Positions 16,629 to 25,305 of a stretch of DNA of 64,000 bases are shown piece after piece. Position 1 is the stretch's first letter. Each line of letters starts with the position of its first letter. The stretch is from Sphingobacteriaceae bacterium. Its GTDB lineage: Bacteria; Bacteroidota; Bacteroidia; Sphingobacteriales; Sphingobacteriaceae. The DNA is taken from contig JAQSWM010000009.1 of assembly GCA_029266635.1 (NCBI GenBank), positions 1 through 64,000 on the forward strand. Direction: 5' to 3'. Both the position numbers and the translations under genes were made by a program. The notes beneath the pieces were generated by a model. The model was not told the origin of the DNA. It did no database searches and saw only the letters and a program-made list of their open reading frames with translations.

Positions 16629-17036
16629 TTAGAGTGTATTTAGAAGGTGGCTAAAAGTCCTATCAAGGTTACCTGCCTTCAACTCACATTCCCAAATCTT
16701 TATGATTTTCCAGCCTGTCTGAGCAAGCAGTAGTTCAGCTTTATTATCACTCGAAGAATTGGTTTGAATTTTATTCAACCACCACTCCGTCCTTGTCTTC
16801 GGCACCACAAAGTACTTACACCCCTCATGCCCGTGCCAGAAGCAACCATGAATAAAAATCACCGTTTTGTACTTGGGCAGAACAATATCCGGCTTGCCGG
16901 GCAGATCTTTCACATGCAGGCGGTAACGGAAACCATTTTTATGCAGAAAGCAGCGCACCAGCATTTCAGGTTTGGTGTCCTTGCTGCGTATGCGGCTCAT
17001 ATTATAGCTGCGGGTTTCTTTGGAGTGAACATCCAT
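16629..17036 (-). CDS. vsr: Very short patch repair endonuclease
   Basis: A 135-residue Vsr nuclease, which nicks next to T:G mismatches arising from deamination of 5-methylcytosine. RSYNMSRIRSKDTKPEM is at 9-25 and catalytic D50 is in KPDIVLP. The zinc and active-site residues H63, C65, H68, H70 and C73 are in FIHGCFWHGHEGC, with C117 later. These correspond to the E. coli Vsr set. Length matches the family (135-156). It precedes the controller and methyltransferase genes on the same strand, as expected for protection of a cytosine-methylating system. Confidence 0.95.
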   Translation of the reverse strand: MDVHSKETRSYNMSRIRSKDTKPEMLVRCFLHKNGFRYRLHVKDLPGKPDIVLPKYKTVIFIHGCFWHGHEGCKYFVVPKTRTEWWLNKIQTNSSSDNKAELLLAQTGWKIIKIWECELKAGNLDRTFSHLLNTL

Positions 17037-17272
17037 TGATTTACGATGTAAGATTTACGAGTTACGATTTGCCGGTGCGAAAAAAGAACGCGGCAATTCG
17101 GCTTTTGGTGCATAATGGCCTGAACTGTTCAACAATCAAGTGCTGATGGCGGCGATACTATGATAAAGTTTATATTTGAGATGTATAAGAAAATCAAATA
17201 TCAAACCCTTCTATGGGTATTCCAGGATGCCAATCATCTATACTGGTGCTATATAAGACAACAAAAACTAAG

Positions 17273-18601
17273 ATGAAGAATAGATTTTTTACAACAGTAC
17301 TACTCGCGGCGCTAAGCCAAACCGGATTCGCTCAAAGCTTTGACAAGACCAGGTTAGACAATTACTTCAACGCTCTTGAAGCAAACAACAAGTTTATGGG
17401 AAGCGTGGCTGTCTCAAAGGACGGAGTAATCATTTACTCAAAATCTGTTGGCTTTTCAGATGTTGAAAAGAAGGTAAAAGCAGACGAAAGTTCTAAATAC
17501 AGGATTGGCTCAATATCAAAGACATTCACTTCTGTACTTGTGTTAAAAGCAATTGAAGACAAAAAATTAGTGCTAAACCAAACCATTGACAAGTACTTCC
17601 CGACGATCAAGAATGCTGAGAAAATAACCATAGAGGATTTGCTCCGCCACCGAAGCGGCATACACAATTTTACAAACGACAAAGATTACCTTACCTGGAA
17701 CACACAAGCAAAGACGGAAAACGAAATGGTGGAAATTATTGCAAATGGAGGCAGTGATTTTCAACCAGACAGTAAAGCATCGTACAGTAACTCAAACTTT
17801 GTGCTTTTAAGCTATATTCTTGAAAAAACATTCAGGAAACCGTATGCTGACCTGTTACAAAAATATATTATTCAACCTGTGGGGCTAACAAATACTTCCT
17901 TTGGCGGAAAAATCAACCCGAACAAAAACGAATGTAAATCATACAGCTTCGCAGAAACCTGGAAGGTTGAACCTGAAACTGATATGTCTGTTCCGATGGG
18001 TGCAGGGGGAATTGTTTCTACGCCCGGCGACCTGACAAAATTTAGCAATGCCTTGTTTAACGGGAAACTTTTAAAGCCGGAAAGCCTTGAAATAATGAAA
18101 ACGGTTAAAGATCATTATGGCATTGGCTTGTTACCTATACCTTTTTACGATAAAATTGGTTACGGACATACAGGTGGTATTGACGGCTTTCGTTCTGTAT
18201 TTTCATACTTCTCTGACGGAAAAATTGCTTATGCTTTAACATCGAACGGGGAAAAGTTCAGCACTAATGATATTTCTATTGCGGTTTTAAGTGCTGTGTA
18301 TGGCAAACCTAATGACATTCCTGAATTTTCAAATCACAAAACTTACACGGTAACTTCGGAAGAACTGGATAAGTACCCGGGCGTGTATGCTTCGGTGCAA
18401 TTGCCTATAAAAATCACAATTACCCAAGAGAATCAGGCTCTATTTGCACAGGCCACGGGGCAATCAGCGTTTCCACTTGAAGCAACCGGCAAGGATAAAT
18501 TCAAGTTTGACAAAGCAGGAATCGTTTTAGAATTTAACCCTTCCGAGAAAACGATGCTTCTAAAACAAGGTGGTGGAAAGTTCACCTTTACAAAAGAATA
18601 A
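17273..18601 (+). CDS. Secreted serine hydrolase, class C beta-lactamase family
   Basis: A 442-residue PF00144-type protein from the ATG at 17273. The open frame begins at 17213, but the signal peptide (hydrophobic to residue 20, cut after GFAQ) fixes the start. The catalytic SxxK is S80-I-S-K83, followed by a YSN motif (ASYSNSNF) and a HTGG third motif. A C-terminal lipocalin-like beta domain follows residue 350. Such proteins are periplasmic esterases, D-aminopeptidases or peptidases more often than true beta-lactamases, so antibiotic hydrolysis should not be assumed. The DinB gene follows by 21 bases. Confidence 0.87.
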   Translation: MKNRFFTTVLLAALSQTGFAQSFDKTRLDNYFNALEANNKFMGSVAVSKDGVIIYSKSVGFSDVEKKVKADESSKYRIGSISKTFTSVLVLKAIEDKKLVLNQTIDKYFPTIKNAEKITIEDLLRHRSGIHNFTNDKDYLTWNTQAKTENEMVEIIANGGSDFQPDSKASYSNSNFVLLSYILEKTFRKPYADLLQKYIIQPVGLTNTSFGGKINPNKNECKSYSFAETWKVEPETDMSVPMGAGGIVSTPGDLTKFSNALFNGKLLKPESLEIMKTVKDHYGIGLLPIPFYDKIGYGHTGGIDGFRSVFSYFSDGKIAYALTSNGEKFSTNDISIAVLSAVYGKPNDIPEFSNHKTYTVTSEELDKYPGVYASVQLPIKITITQENQALFAQATGQSAFPLEATGKDKFKFDKAGIVLEFNPSEKTMLLKQGGGKFTFTKE

Positions 18602-18622
18602 AGGAGAACTTAAAGATAACCC

Positions 18623-19069
18623 ATGTTACTTGAAACCTTAAAACTCTTATTTACCAGGGACCTGAACAAGCTGCGCAGCGAAATTGAACAGTATCAGGAT
18701 GAAGCAAACATCTGGAAAACTGACGGGAATATTGCGAACTCGGCCGGGAACCTTTGCCTCCACCTGGTGGGGAACTTAAATACTTACATAGGGAAGGAAA
18801 TTAGCGGCACTGATTATGTACGGGACAGAGCATCGGAGTTTTCATTGAAGAATATCCCGCGAACCGAGTTGCTCAGCAAAATTGCTGAAACGGCACGTGT
18901 GGTTAACGAAGCGCTCGGCAAGCTGGATGAAAGTACGTTGGCAGATGAATTCCCTGTTCTGGTATTTGACAAAAAAACCTCTACTGAATACATGTTAGTG
19001 CACCTGGCTACTCACCTGGCCTATCACCTTGGGCAAGTCAACTATCACAGAAGACTGACAGACAAATAA
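18623..19069 (+). CDS. DinB family protein (DUF1572-like)
   Basis: A 148-residue four-helix-bundle protein of the DinB/YfiT superfamily. The three expected metal-binding histidines can be placed in LCLHLVGNL (about residue 47), and in VHLATHLAYHLGQVNYH near the C-terminus. Family members bind a divalent metal and include thiol (mycothiol/bacillithiol) transferases, but many are uncharacterised. It lies 21 bases after the serine hydrolase and 41 bases before a phosphatase-like gene on the same strand, so a loose operon is possible. Confidence 0.85.
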   Translation: MLLETLKLLFTRDLNKLRSEIEQYQDEANIWKTDGNIANSAGNLCLHLVGNLNTYIGKEISGTDYVRDRASEFSLKNIPRTELLSKIAETARVVNEALGKLDESTLADEFPVLVFDKKTSTEYMLVHLATHLAYHLGQVNYHRRLTDK

Positions 19070-19110
19070 GGCAGCCGGCTTCAGATTTTGGCTTAATTTG
19101 CTGGTAAAAA

Positions 19111-19428
19111 ATGAACGTACTATTTATTTGCAGCAGGAACGTTTGGAGAAGCGCCACAGCAGAAACAATTTATAAAAACACGCAAGGCCATAACTTTAAG
19201 TCGGCAGTCACAGAGCCTTCTGCAAAAGTCAGAGTTTCAGCAAAAAGCATTTTGTGGGCTGACCTGATTTTTGTGATGGAGAAAAAACACAAACAGAGGC
19301 TGATGGACAAGTTCCCAAACGAAACAGCAAGCAAAACTGTAGTAGTTCTTGACATTGAAGACGAGTATCAGTTTATGGACGAGGAACTCATTCATATGAT
19401 TAAGCTTTCGGTTGACCCGTATCTGTAA
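19111..19428 (+). CDS. Small low-molecular-weight tyrosine phosphatase-like protein
   Basis: A 105-residue protein matching the COG4551 group of predicted protein tyrosine phosphatases. The P-loop CSRNVWRS at 7-14 keeps the Cys-x5-Arg-Ser core. A later acidic segment, DIEDEYQFMDEELI, supplies a candidate general acid. It is shorter than classical LMW-PTPs (about 150). Substrate is unknown. It is followed 26 bases later by the Arr fusion gene. Confidence 0.8.
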   Translation: MNVLFICSRNVWRSATAETIYKNTQGHNFKSAVTEPSAKVRVSAKSILWADLIFVMEKKHKQRLMDKFPNETASKTVVVLDIEDEYQFMDEELIHMIKLSVDPYL

Positions 19429-19454
19429 GCTGAAAGAAAACCGGCACTGACATT

Positions 19455-20231
19455 ATGTGTGATTTAATTGGCTATCAAATAATCAGGCGACATGGAACTC
19501 CTAACAACCCTATTGTTAAGCTTTGCCTGCAGGGCATGTTCATGGAAGACCAGGGCAAGCCTGAAGAGGCGAAGTGTTTATTTCTGGAAGCCTGGGAGGA
19601 GGCGTCGAACCAGTTTGAGAAGTTTCTGGCTGCTTACTACGTGGCACGGCATCAAACAAATGTTAACGACAAACTACAATGGGCGAAAACGGCTTTGCAA
19701 CTGGCGCTCGAGCTAAACGACGAAGCAGTACAGGCGGCTTTGCCTTTGCTGTATTCGAACCTCGCGAAATGCTATGAGAAAGTCGGGGATACCGAGAATG
19801 CGAAAAAAAATTATGAGCTGGCTGGCTCGTTTAGCGAAAGTCCGGCGGATGGCGGCCCTTTTTACCATGGCACCCGGGCAGATCTGCAGGTGGGCGATTT
19901 CCTGACGCCAGGGAAAGTTTCCAACTACCAGGACGGGCTTGTGATGAACCACATTTATTTCACTGCGCTGATCAACGGGGCGGGGCTTGCCGCAGCTTTG
20001 GCGAAGGGCGATGGCTCTGAGCGGGTTTACATAGTGGAGCCAACAGGCAGTTTTGAGAACGACCCGAATGTTACGAATAAGAAGTTTCCGGGCAATCCTA
20101 CGCGTTCGTACCGCACTGCTTCGCCATTAAAGATAACCGGCGAAGCAATGGATTGGGAAAGGACACCTCCTGAGCAGGTGAAGCAATGGCGTGAAAGGCT
20201 GAAGGAGAATAAGGGGGAGATAATTAATTAG
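19455..20231 (+). CDS. arr: TPR-Arr rifampin ADP-ribosyltransferase fusion
   Basis: A 258-residue protein with two parts. Residues 25-130 form TPR-like helical pairs (MFMEDQGKPEEAKCLFLEAW, then LYSNLAKCYEKVGDTENAKK). Residues 135-258 are an Arr domain: FYHGTRADL with the catalytic-site His, NHIYFTALINGAGLAAALA with the Tyr, and FENDPNVTNKKFPGNPTRSYR with the Asp. Arr enzymes inactivate rifampin by ADP-ribosylation from NAD+. Known stand-alone Arr is about 140 residues, so the N-terminal extension is noteworthy. The start at 19455 is plausible; an internal Met at residue 28 is an alternative. Activity against rifampin is inferred from the domain. Confidence 0.87.
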   Translation: MCDLIGYQIIRRHGTPNNPIVKLCLQGMFMEDQGKPEEAKCLFLEAWEEASNQFEKFLAAYYVARHQTNVNDKLQWAKTALQLALELNDEAVQAALPLLYSNLAKCYEKVGDTENAKKNYELAGSFSESPADGGPFYHGTRADLQVGDFLTPGKVSNYQDGLVMNHIYFTALINGAGLAAALAKGDGSERVYIVEPTGSFENDPNVTNKKFPGNPTRSYRTASPLKITGEAMDWERTPPEQVKQWRERLKENKGEIIN

Positions 20232-20780
20232 CCCTTCGACTCCCCGCCAGTGGTCGGGCAGGCTGCTCAGGATGACAATCGGCTCCCGCCTTTCCGACGA
20301 GACACGAGGAGGAATCTCGTAACTAAACCCGTCATTTCGAACGAACTGAGAAATCTGTGGGTTAAAGCAGTGACCAACTTATCGGTGAACAACAGACTTC
20401 TCTCCGCCAACCAGCGGATCGAAGTGACGGTAAATTCAAAAGCAACGTCATTTCGACGAGGTAGGAGGAGAAATCTTTTGTTGACAGCACTAAGATCGTC
20501 TCTTGAACGACAGGCCTCTCTCCGCCAACCGGCGGATCGAAGTGACGGTAAATAAAAAGCAACGTCATTTCGACGAAGTATGAGGAGAAATCTTTGTTGA
20601 CAGCACTATAACGTTTGTGAACAACAGACTTCTCTCCGCCAACCGGCGGATCGAAGTGACGGTAAAATTTAAAGAAACGTCATTTCGACGAGGTACGAGG
20701 AGAAATCTTTTGTTGACAGCACTAAGATCGTCTCCTGAACAACAGACTTCTCTCCGCCAACCGGCGATCGAAGTGACGGT
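20232..20780. repeat. Repeat family 2 array, left part
   Basis: Units of about 101 bases start CGTCATTTCGACGAGGTACG and end GGCGGATCGAAGTGACGG, so the ends pair. A good unit is 20678-20778. Inside, AGAAATCTTTTGTT pairs imperfectly with AACAACAGACTTCT, and CCGCCAACCGGCGG makes a hairpin. The first 150 bases contain more divergent copies mixed with CCCTTCGACTCCCCGCC-type arms. ORFs across this stretch repeat the same peptides and are not considered real. Confidence 0.85.
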
Positions 20781-20783
20781 TAC

Positions 20784-21083
20784 CTACCATATCTCAATTT
20801 CTTCCCACAAATCCTTCCATTCAGGATTCGCTGCATTAATCAGAGCTTCTTTCTTATCGCGTCGCCACTTCTTAACTTCTTTTTCGCGGTTTATGGCTTC
20901 TTCAATACTGAAAAAGGTTTCATAATAGATGCATTCGTGAAGGTTGTACTTAGCGGTGAAGCTACGAGGATAAACCCGGTTCCTATGCTCAAGTATGCGG
21001 CTTCGCAAGTCGGAGGTAACGCCAATGTACAGCGTTGTTCTATTCTTGTTTGTGAGGATGTAGATGCAGCCGCCCTTGCCCAT
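20784..21083 (-). CDS. Single-domain GIY-YIG endonuclease (copy 2)
   Basis: A 99-residue GIY-YIG domain protein: IYILTN (7-12), LYIGVT (18-23), LRSRILEH with the catalytic Arg, and REKEVKKWRRDKKEALI with the conserved Glu. It clearly belongs to the same family as the copies at 5.8 and 26.9 kb but the three proteins are strongly diverged. It is set in the family 2 array. Its stop codon is only about 5 bases from the end of one repeat unit, and its start is about 23 bases from the next. Unlike the other two it seems to lie between units rather than in a loop. Function is unknown. Confidence 0.85.
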   Translation of the reverse strand: MGKGGCIYILTNKNRTTLYIGVTSDLRSRILEHRNRVYPRSFTAKYNLHECIYYETFFSIEEAINREKEVKKWRRDKKEALINAANPEWKDLWEEIEIW

Positions 21084-21106
21084 GGTTAAAACTATTTAAA
21101 AGAAAA

Positions 21107-21293
21107 GTCTTTTCGACAAAGGTATGAGGAGAAATCGGTGTCAAGAACCACAGACCTCTCCTGCGTCGAGGTGACGGTAAATTAAAAGCAACGTCATTTC
21201 GACGACCGTAGGAGGAGAAATCTTTTGTTGACAGCACTATAACGTTTGTGAACAACAGACTTCTCTCCGCCAACTGGCGGAGAGAAGTGACGG
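21107..21293. repeat. Repeat family 2 array, right part
   Basis: Two units are seen. The first (21107-21178) is a shortened form from GTCTTTTCGAC to GTCGAGGTGACGG. The second (about 21190-21293) begins CGTCATTTCGACGACCG and ends CGGAGAGAAGTGACGGG. They separate the GIY-YIG gene from the aldehyde oxidoreductase operon. Confidence 0.8.
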
Positions 21294-21314
21294 GTACAAA
21301 AACCGGGTGGCGAT

Positions 21315-23555
21315 TTACACCAACTTATCCACCGTTATAGGCAATTCCCTGATCCGTTTGCCGCTTGCGTTGAATATCGCGTTAGCAATTGCGGGCGCAA
21401 CCCCGATGATGGCGATCTCTCCCAACCCCTTTGTGCCCATGGGGTCTATGATGTAGTCGGGTTTATCAATAAAGATCACGTCAACGTGCGGCACATCTGC
21501 GTGCACGGGTATGTGGTACTCAGCAAAATCTTTGGTTATGTACCTGCCAAAGCGATGGTCCATCACCGCATCTTCCTGCAGCGCCATGCCTATGCCGCCG
21601 GCAACTCCGCCTATGATCTGGTTCCCCGCGGTTTTCTTGTTTACAATGGTTCCCGCATCGGCGCAGCTTACCACTTTGTTCACCTTCACCCTGCCGGTGA
21701 GCGCATGCACATGCACTTCTGCAAAATGAACAGAGAAGGAGTACTTTGAGTATTTGCTGCCCTCGGTGCCGGGCTTGGAATCCTGGATGATGTCAATTTC
21801 CGGAAGGTTCTCCTTCTTCAGGATGTCTGTATAAGCCACACCCACCGACGGCGAGTTTTTCAGAGAGATCTGTCCGCTGCTGAACAAAACATCCTCCATT
21901 TTAACATCGGTGAAACGCTTTTCAGCGGATGCAGCCATGCCGAGCAGTTTTTCCTTTAACACGTTGCAGGCCGCAACCACAGCCGATCCCACGGTGGCTA
22001 CTGTTGCCGAGCCTCCCTGGTTTGGTGCCTGCGGGAAATCTGAATTGCCAAGCTGGAAAGTGATCTTATCAGGAGAGATACCGATTTGCCCGGAAGCGAT
22101 CTGCACCATGGCGGTGCCTGTGCCGGGACCAATATCTGTTACCGCACTCTGGAATTGCAGCGTGCCGTTTGCCATCAGCCTTGCCCGAACAGCAGCGGCT
22201 CCGCGATGAGCGCCAAAACATCCCACTCCCATGCCATAGCCAACCAGCCACTCGCCTGAGCGGCGCCCGCCCGGCTTCATAGAACGGTTGCTCCACCCTA
22301 TCTTTTCAGCGCCGAGCTGGATACATTCTTTCAGGTATTTGGTTGACCAGGGCAAGCCGTTATCGGGATCAACGTCGGTGTGGTTGATGAGCCGGAGCTG
22401 TATGGGATCAATGTTAAGCTTGAATGCCAGCTCGTCCATAGCCGACTCAAGGGCAAATGCTCCGGTAGCCTCGCCCGGGCCACGCATCCAGATGGGCGTG
22501 CTTACATCCAGCGGCAGGAGGCGGTAACGGGTGCTCACATTCGGACTGGTGTACATCATCCGTGTTTGCTGAAGCACCGACTCCGTAAAATCTTCGTACG
22601 AGGAAGTCTGGCCAATGGCTTCGTGCCTGATGCCCACGATCTTTCCGTCGGGATTAGCTCCTATTGCCACCTTCTGCCAGGTTCGGGGGCGATATCCCAC
22701 CATATAAAACATCTGCTCACGGGTTAGCATCAGCTTCACCGGTCGCTTCACCATTTTAGCGGCAATGATAGCCGCAGTTTCGTGCGGCCACTGGTGCAGC
22801 CCATTGCCAAATGCACCGCCTACAAACTCGGCGATCACTTTTACATTCTGGACAGGCAGCTTCCACTCTTTCGCGAAAGCCGCCTGAGTTGGCTTGGTGC
22901 CCTGCACCTTATCGTACACGGTAAGCTTATCGTCGGCAGTCCAGTGTGCGGTGATTGCCTGCAACTCCATGGGGTTGTGCATCTCGTTTGGAAGCAGGTA
23001 TTCCGCCTCCACTACTACAGGTGCTTTTTTGTATCCGTCCACTTCTCCGCGATCGTAATCTGCCAGGGAAGACTTTGGATTCTTCTTTACCTGAGAGGGA
23101 ATTCTCGCACTGCCAATATTTTCCTCGAAAGATGTAGTATGCTTTTCTTTATCGTACTCCACCTGCACCAGCATGGCGGCATGTCGGGCACGCTCATAGG
23201 TGTCGGCGACTACCACCGCTACAGGCTGGCCATTGAAATAAACTTTATTGTTGTAAAAAGCTCTGAAAGGCTGCCCACCCGTAGGCGGTTCTGTTGGGTG
23301 CTCATTATCCGCATGAGCCGGAACCTTGATAGAGTTCTCGTGCGAGATGACAGCTAAGACGCCGGGTGCACGCAAAGCCGCTTTGGCATCTACACGCCTG
23401 ATGGTGCCTTTTGCGATGGAACTCGACACGAGCACCGCGTATGCCATATCGGGCAGTTCGTATTCGGCGGCATATTTAGCTTTGCCCGTAACTTTCATGC
23501 GCCCGTCAACGCGGTCAATAGGCTCACCGGCTACTTTATCAAAGAAGTTTTCCAT
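21315..23555 (-). CDS. paoC: Molybdenum-binding subunit of aldehyde oxidoreductase (PaoC/YagR-like)
   Basis: A 746-residue large subunit of the xanthine oxidase family, binding molybdopterin cofactor and carrying the substrate site. The N-terminal domain begins DRVDGRMKVTGKAKYAAEY. The Mo-cofactor regions include GGAFGNG, GPGEATGAFALESAMDE and the C-terminal GTKGLGEIAIIGVAPAIANA with the catalytic glutamate. Length is close to E. coli PaoC (about 730). No signal peptide is present; export would depend on the Tat signal of the small subunit. It is the last gene of a three-gene operon, 24 bases after the FAD subunit. Aldehyde oxidation is inferred from similarity to PaoABC. Confidence 0.88.
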   Translation of the reverse strand: MENFFDKVAGEPIDRVDGRMKVTGKAKYAAEYELPDMAYAVLVSSSIAKGTIRRVDAKAALRAPGVLAVISHENSIKVPAHADNEHPTEPPTGGQPFRAFYNNKVYFNGQPVAVVVADTYERARHAAMLVQVEYDKEKHTTSFEENIGSARIPSQVKKNPKSSLADYDRGEVDGYKKAPVVVEAEYLLPNEMHNPMELQAITAHWTADDKLTVYDKVQGTKPTQAAFAKEWKLPVQNVKVIAEFVGGAFGNGLHQWPHETAAIIAAKMVKRPVKLMLTREQMFYMVGYRPRTWQKVAIGANPDGKIVGIRHEAIGQTSSYEDFTESVLQQTRMMYTSPNVSTRYRLLPLDVSTPIWMRGPGEATGAFALESAMDELAFKLNIDPIQLRLINHTDVDPDNGLPWSTKYLKECIQLGAEKIGWSNRSMKPGGRRSGEWLVGYGMGVGCFGAHRGAAAVRARLMANGTLQFQSAVTDIGPGTGTAMVQIASGQIGISPDKITFQLGNSDFPQAPNQGGSATVATVGSAVVAACNVLKEKLLGMAASAEKRFTDVKMEDVLFSSGQISLKNSPSVGVAYTDILKKENLPEIDIIQDSKPGTEGSKYSKYSFSVHFAEVHVHALTGRVKVNKVVSCADAGTIVNKKTAGNQIIGGVAGGIGMALQEDAVMDHRFGRYITKDFAEYHIPVHADVPHVDVIFIDKPDYIIDPMGTKGLGEIAIIGVAPAIANAIFNASGKRIRELPITVDKLV

Positions 23556-23579
23556 GTTGTGGAAATAAGATTTTAATGA

Positions 23580-24563
23580 TCAGACAAGTTTTGCTGCAGT
23601 TTTTAAAGCCTGCACAATAGAGTTTGGCGCCAGCCGAAGCTTAAAGGCATTGTGCTTAAAAGCTTTGGCTCCCTGCATGGCGATGTTTGCCGCTTCGGTG
23701 AACGTTGCCTCCGAGACAGGTTTGCCCACCAGGAACTTTTCGGCTTCTGCTAACCTCCATGGCTTATGTGCCACTCCTCCCATCGCCAGGCGGGCACCTT
23801 CAATCCTGTTCTTTTTGATATCAAGCGCTGCCGCTACAGAAACCAGGGCAAAAGCGTAAGAAGCCCTGTCGCGGACTTTCAGGTAATGCACGTTTTTGGT
23901 GAAAGGGCTGTCGGGAACGTCAACTGCCGTGATCAACTCGCCGGGGCGGAGTGTGGTGTCTATGTCGGGGCGGTCGCCGGGAAGGCGATGGAAATCAGCG
24001 AACGGGATACGGCGGTCGCCGGAAGGACCCGTAACGAGCACACTGGCATCCAAAGCCATCAGAGCTACGCTCATGTCGCTCGGGTGCACGGCAATACATC
24101 TATCGCTAAAGCCGAAGATGGCGTGCATACGGTTATAACCTTCGAGAGCGCCGCAGCCGGTGCCGGGCTGCCGCTTGTTGCAGGGCATGGTGGTATCGTA
24201 AAAATACGGGCATCGGGTGCGTTGAAGCATGTTCCCTCCCACCGTTGCCATATTGCGAATCTGGGCAGAGGCTCCGGCATTAAGCGCCTGGGCGAGCAGC
24301 GGATGGCTTTGCAGTACCATTTTATTTTCTGCCACCTGCGAGTTGAGTGCGAGGGCGCCTATCCGCAGGCTGCTGCCTTCTTTTTTGATGTCTTTGAGTG
24401 GCAGCCGGTTGATGTCCACGAGTCGCTGCGGAACTGTGATGCCCCGCTTCATCAGATCGACGAGGTTGGTGCCTCCGGCGATGAACATGGAATTTTTTTC
24501 TTTCGTCACCGCATCTACAGCTGCTTTCGGCTGGGTTGCACGGGTATATTGAAACTGGATCAT
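23580..24563 (-). CDS. paoB: FAD-binding subunit of aldehyde oxidoreductase (PaoB/YagS-like)
   Basis: A 327-residue FAD subunit. FIAGGTNLVDLM at 27-38 and NMATVGGNMLQRTRCPYF at 104-121 are the family's FAD loops. Cysteines at 118, 128, 137 and 156 fit the extra [4Fe-4S] cluster known in E. coli PaoB and absent from most xanthine oxidase relatives, supporting the Pao assignment. It transfers electrons from the Fe-S subunit to an acceptor. Its start overlaps the stop of the 2Fe-2S subunit by 4 bases. Confidence 0.88.
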   Translation of the reverse strand: MIQFQYTRATQPKAAVDAVTKEKNSMFIAGGTNLVDLMKRGITVPQRLVDINRLPLKDIKKEGSSLRIGALALNSQVAENKMVLQSHPLLAQALNAGASAQIRNMATVGGNMLQRTRCPYFYDTTMPCNKRQPGTGCGALEGYNRMHAIFGFSDRCIAVHPSDMSVALMALDASVLVTGPSGDRRIPFADFHRLPGDRPDIDTTLRPGELITAVDVPDSPFTKNVHYLKVRDRASYAFALVSVAAALDIKKNRIEGARLAMGGVAHKPWRLAEAEKFLVGKPVSEATFTEAANIAMQGAKAFKHNAFKLRLAPNSIVQALKTAAKLV

Positions 24564-25189
24564 ATGTTTTTCCCCTGCTTTTTAACTTCAACAATAGCGT
24601 CAACAATGTTCGGGTAGGCTCCGCAACGGCAGAGATTGCCGCTCATGAATTCACGGATCTCGGTTTCAGAACCTGCATGGCCTTCGCGGATGCAAGCCAC
24701 CGCCGACATGATCTGCCCCGATGTGCAATAGCCGCACTGGAATCCGTCGTGCTTGATGAATGCTTCCTGCATCGGGTGAAGCTCATCGCCCTTGGCAAGG
24801 CCTTCAATCGTGGTAACTTTCTCGCCGTCGTGCATTACTGCAAGCGTGAGACATGATAATACGCGTTTGCCGTTTACGTGAACCGTGCAAGCGCCGCATT
24901 GGCCATAATCACAACCCTTCTTGGTGCCGGTAAGGTTCAGTTGCTCTCTCAGCAGATCAAGCAGCGTAACCCGAGGCTCCACTGAAAGGCTTTTCTGAAT
25001 ACCGTTTATCTCAATATTCAGCGGAATCTTTTCTATAGCATCCGCCAGCTTCTCATCCCACTGGTTTTCTGCGGCAGTAATGGCCGCTTTAGGCGTAAGG
25101 GCAATGCCGGTGAGAACGGCAGATTGCTTGAGAAAATCTCTGCGGCTGTCGCGGGGAGAAGGAATACCCTTTGAAGGCTTTTGGCTCAT
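24560..25189 (-). CDS. paoA: [2Fe-2S] subunit of aldehyde oxidoreductase with Tat signal (PaoA/YagT-like)
   Basis: A 209-residue small subunit. SRRDFLK at 15-21 is a twin-arginine signal followed by a hydrophobic stretch, indicating folded export to the periplasm. C93, C98, C101 and C113 bind the plant-ferredoxin-type cluster. C152, C155, C187 and C189 (CGYC and CRC) bind the second [2Fe-2S] cluster. It is the first gene of the operon. The order small, FAD, large subunit is that of paoABC, although no paoD-type maturation chaperone follows. Confidence 0.9.
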   Translation of the reverse strand: MSQKPSKGIPSPRDSRRDFLKQSAVLTGIALTPKAAITAAENQWDEKLADAIEKIPLNIEINGIQKSLSVEPRVTLLDLLREQLNLTGTKKGCDYGQCGACTVHVNGKRVLSCLTLAVMHDGEKVTTIEGLAKGDELHPMQEAFIKHDGFQCGYCTSGQIMSAVACIREGHAGSETEIREFMSGNLCRCGAYPNIVDAIVEVKKQGKNI

Positions 25190-25305
25190 ATTGATCGTAT
25201 AATTGGGGGAAGATGTACAGATTCAAATGTACTTATAGCTTAATGGAATTCAAAAGCTATTTAATCTCGTGAAAGCGTCGGGCGGCGTTAAGACTTAGGA
25301 GCTAT

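Noticed and set aside
17273-18601. True beta-lactamase resistance gene
   Set aside because: The SxxK, YxN and HTGG motifs place it in the broad serine hydrolase family, and a C-terminal lipocalin-like extension is typical of peptidases or esterases; resistance cannot be claimed.
20250-20925. ORFs of about 100 aa on the + strand in the family 2 array
   Set aside because: They encode the same short peptide repeatedly because they run along the repeat units, and one crosses the GIY-YIG gene on the other strand. They are by-products of the repeats.
22782-23357. 191-aa + strand ORF inside paoC
   Set aside because: It is antisense to the molybdenum subunit and has no recognisable feature.
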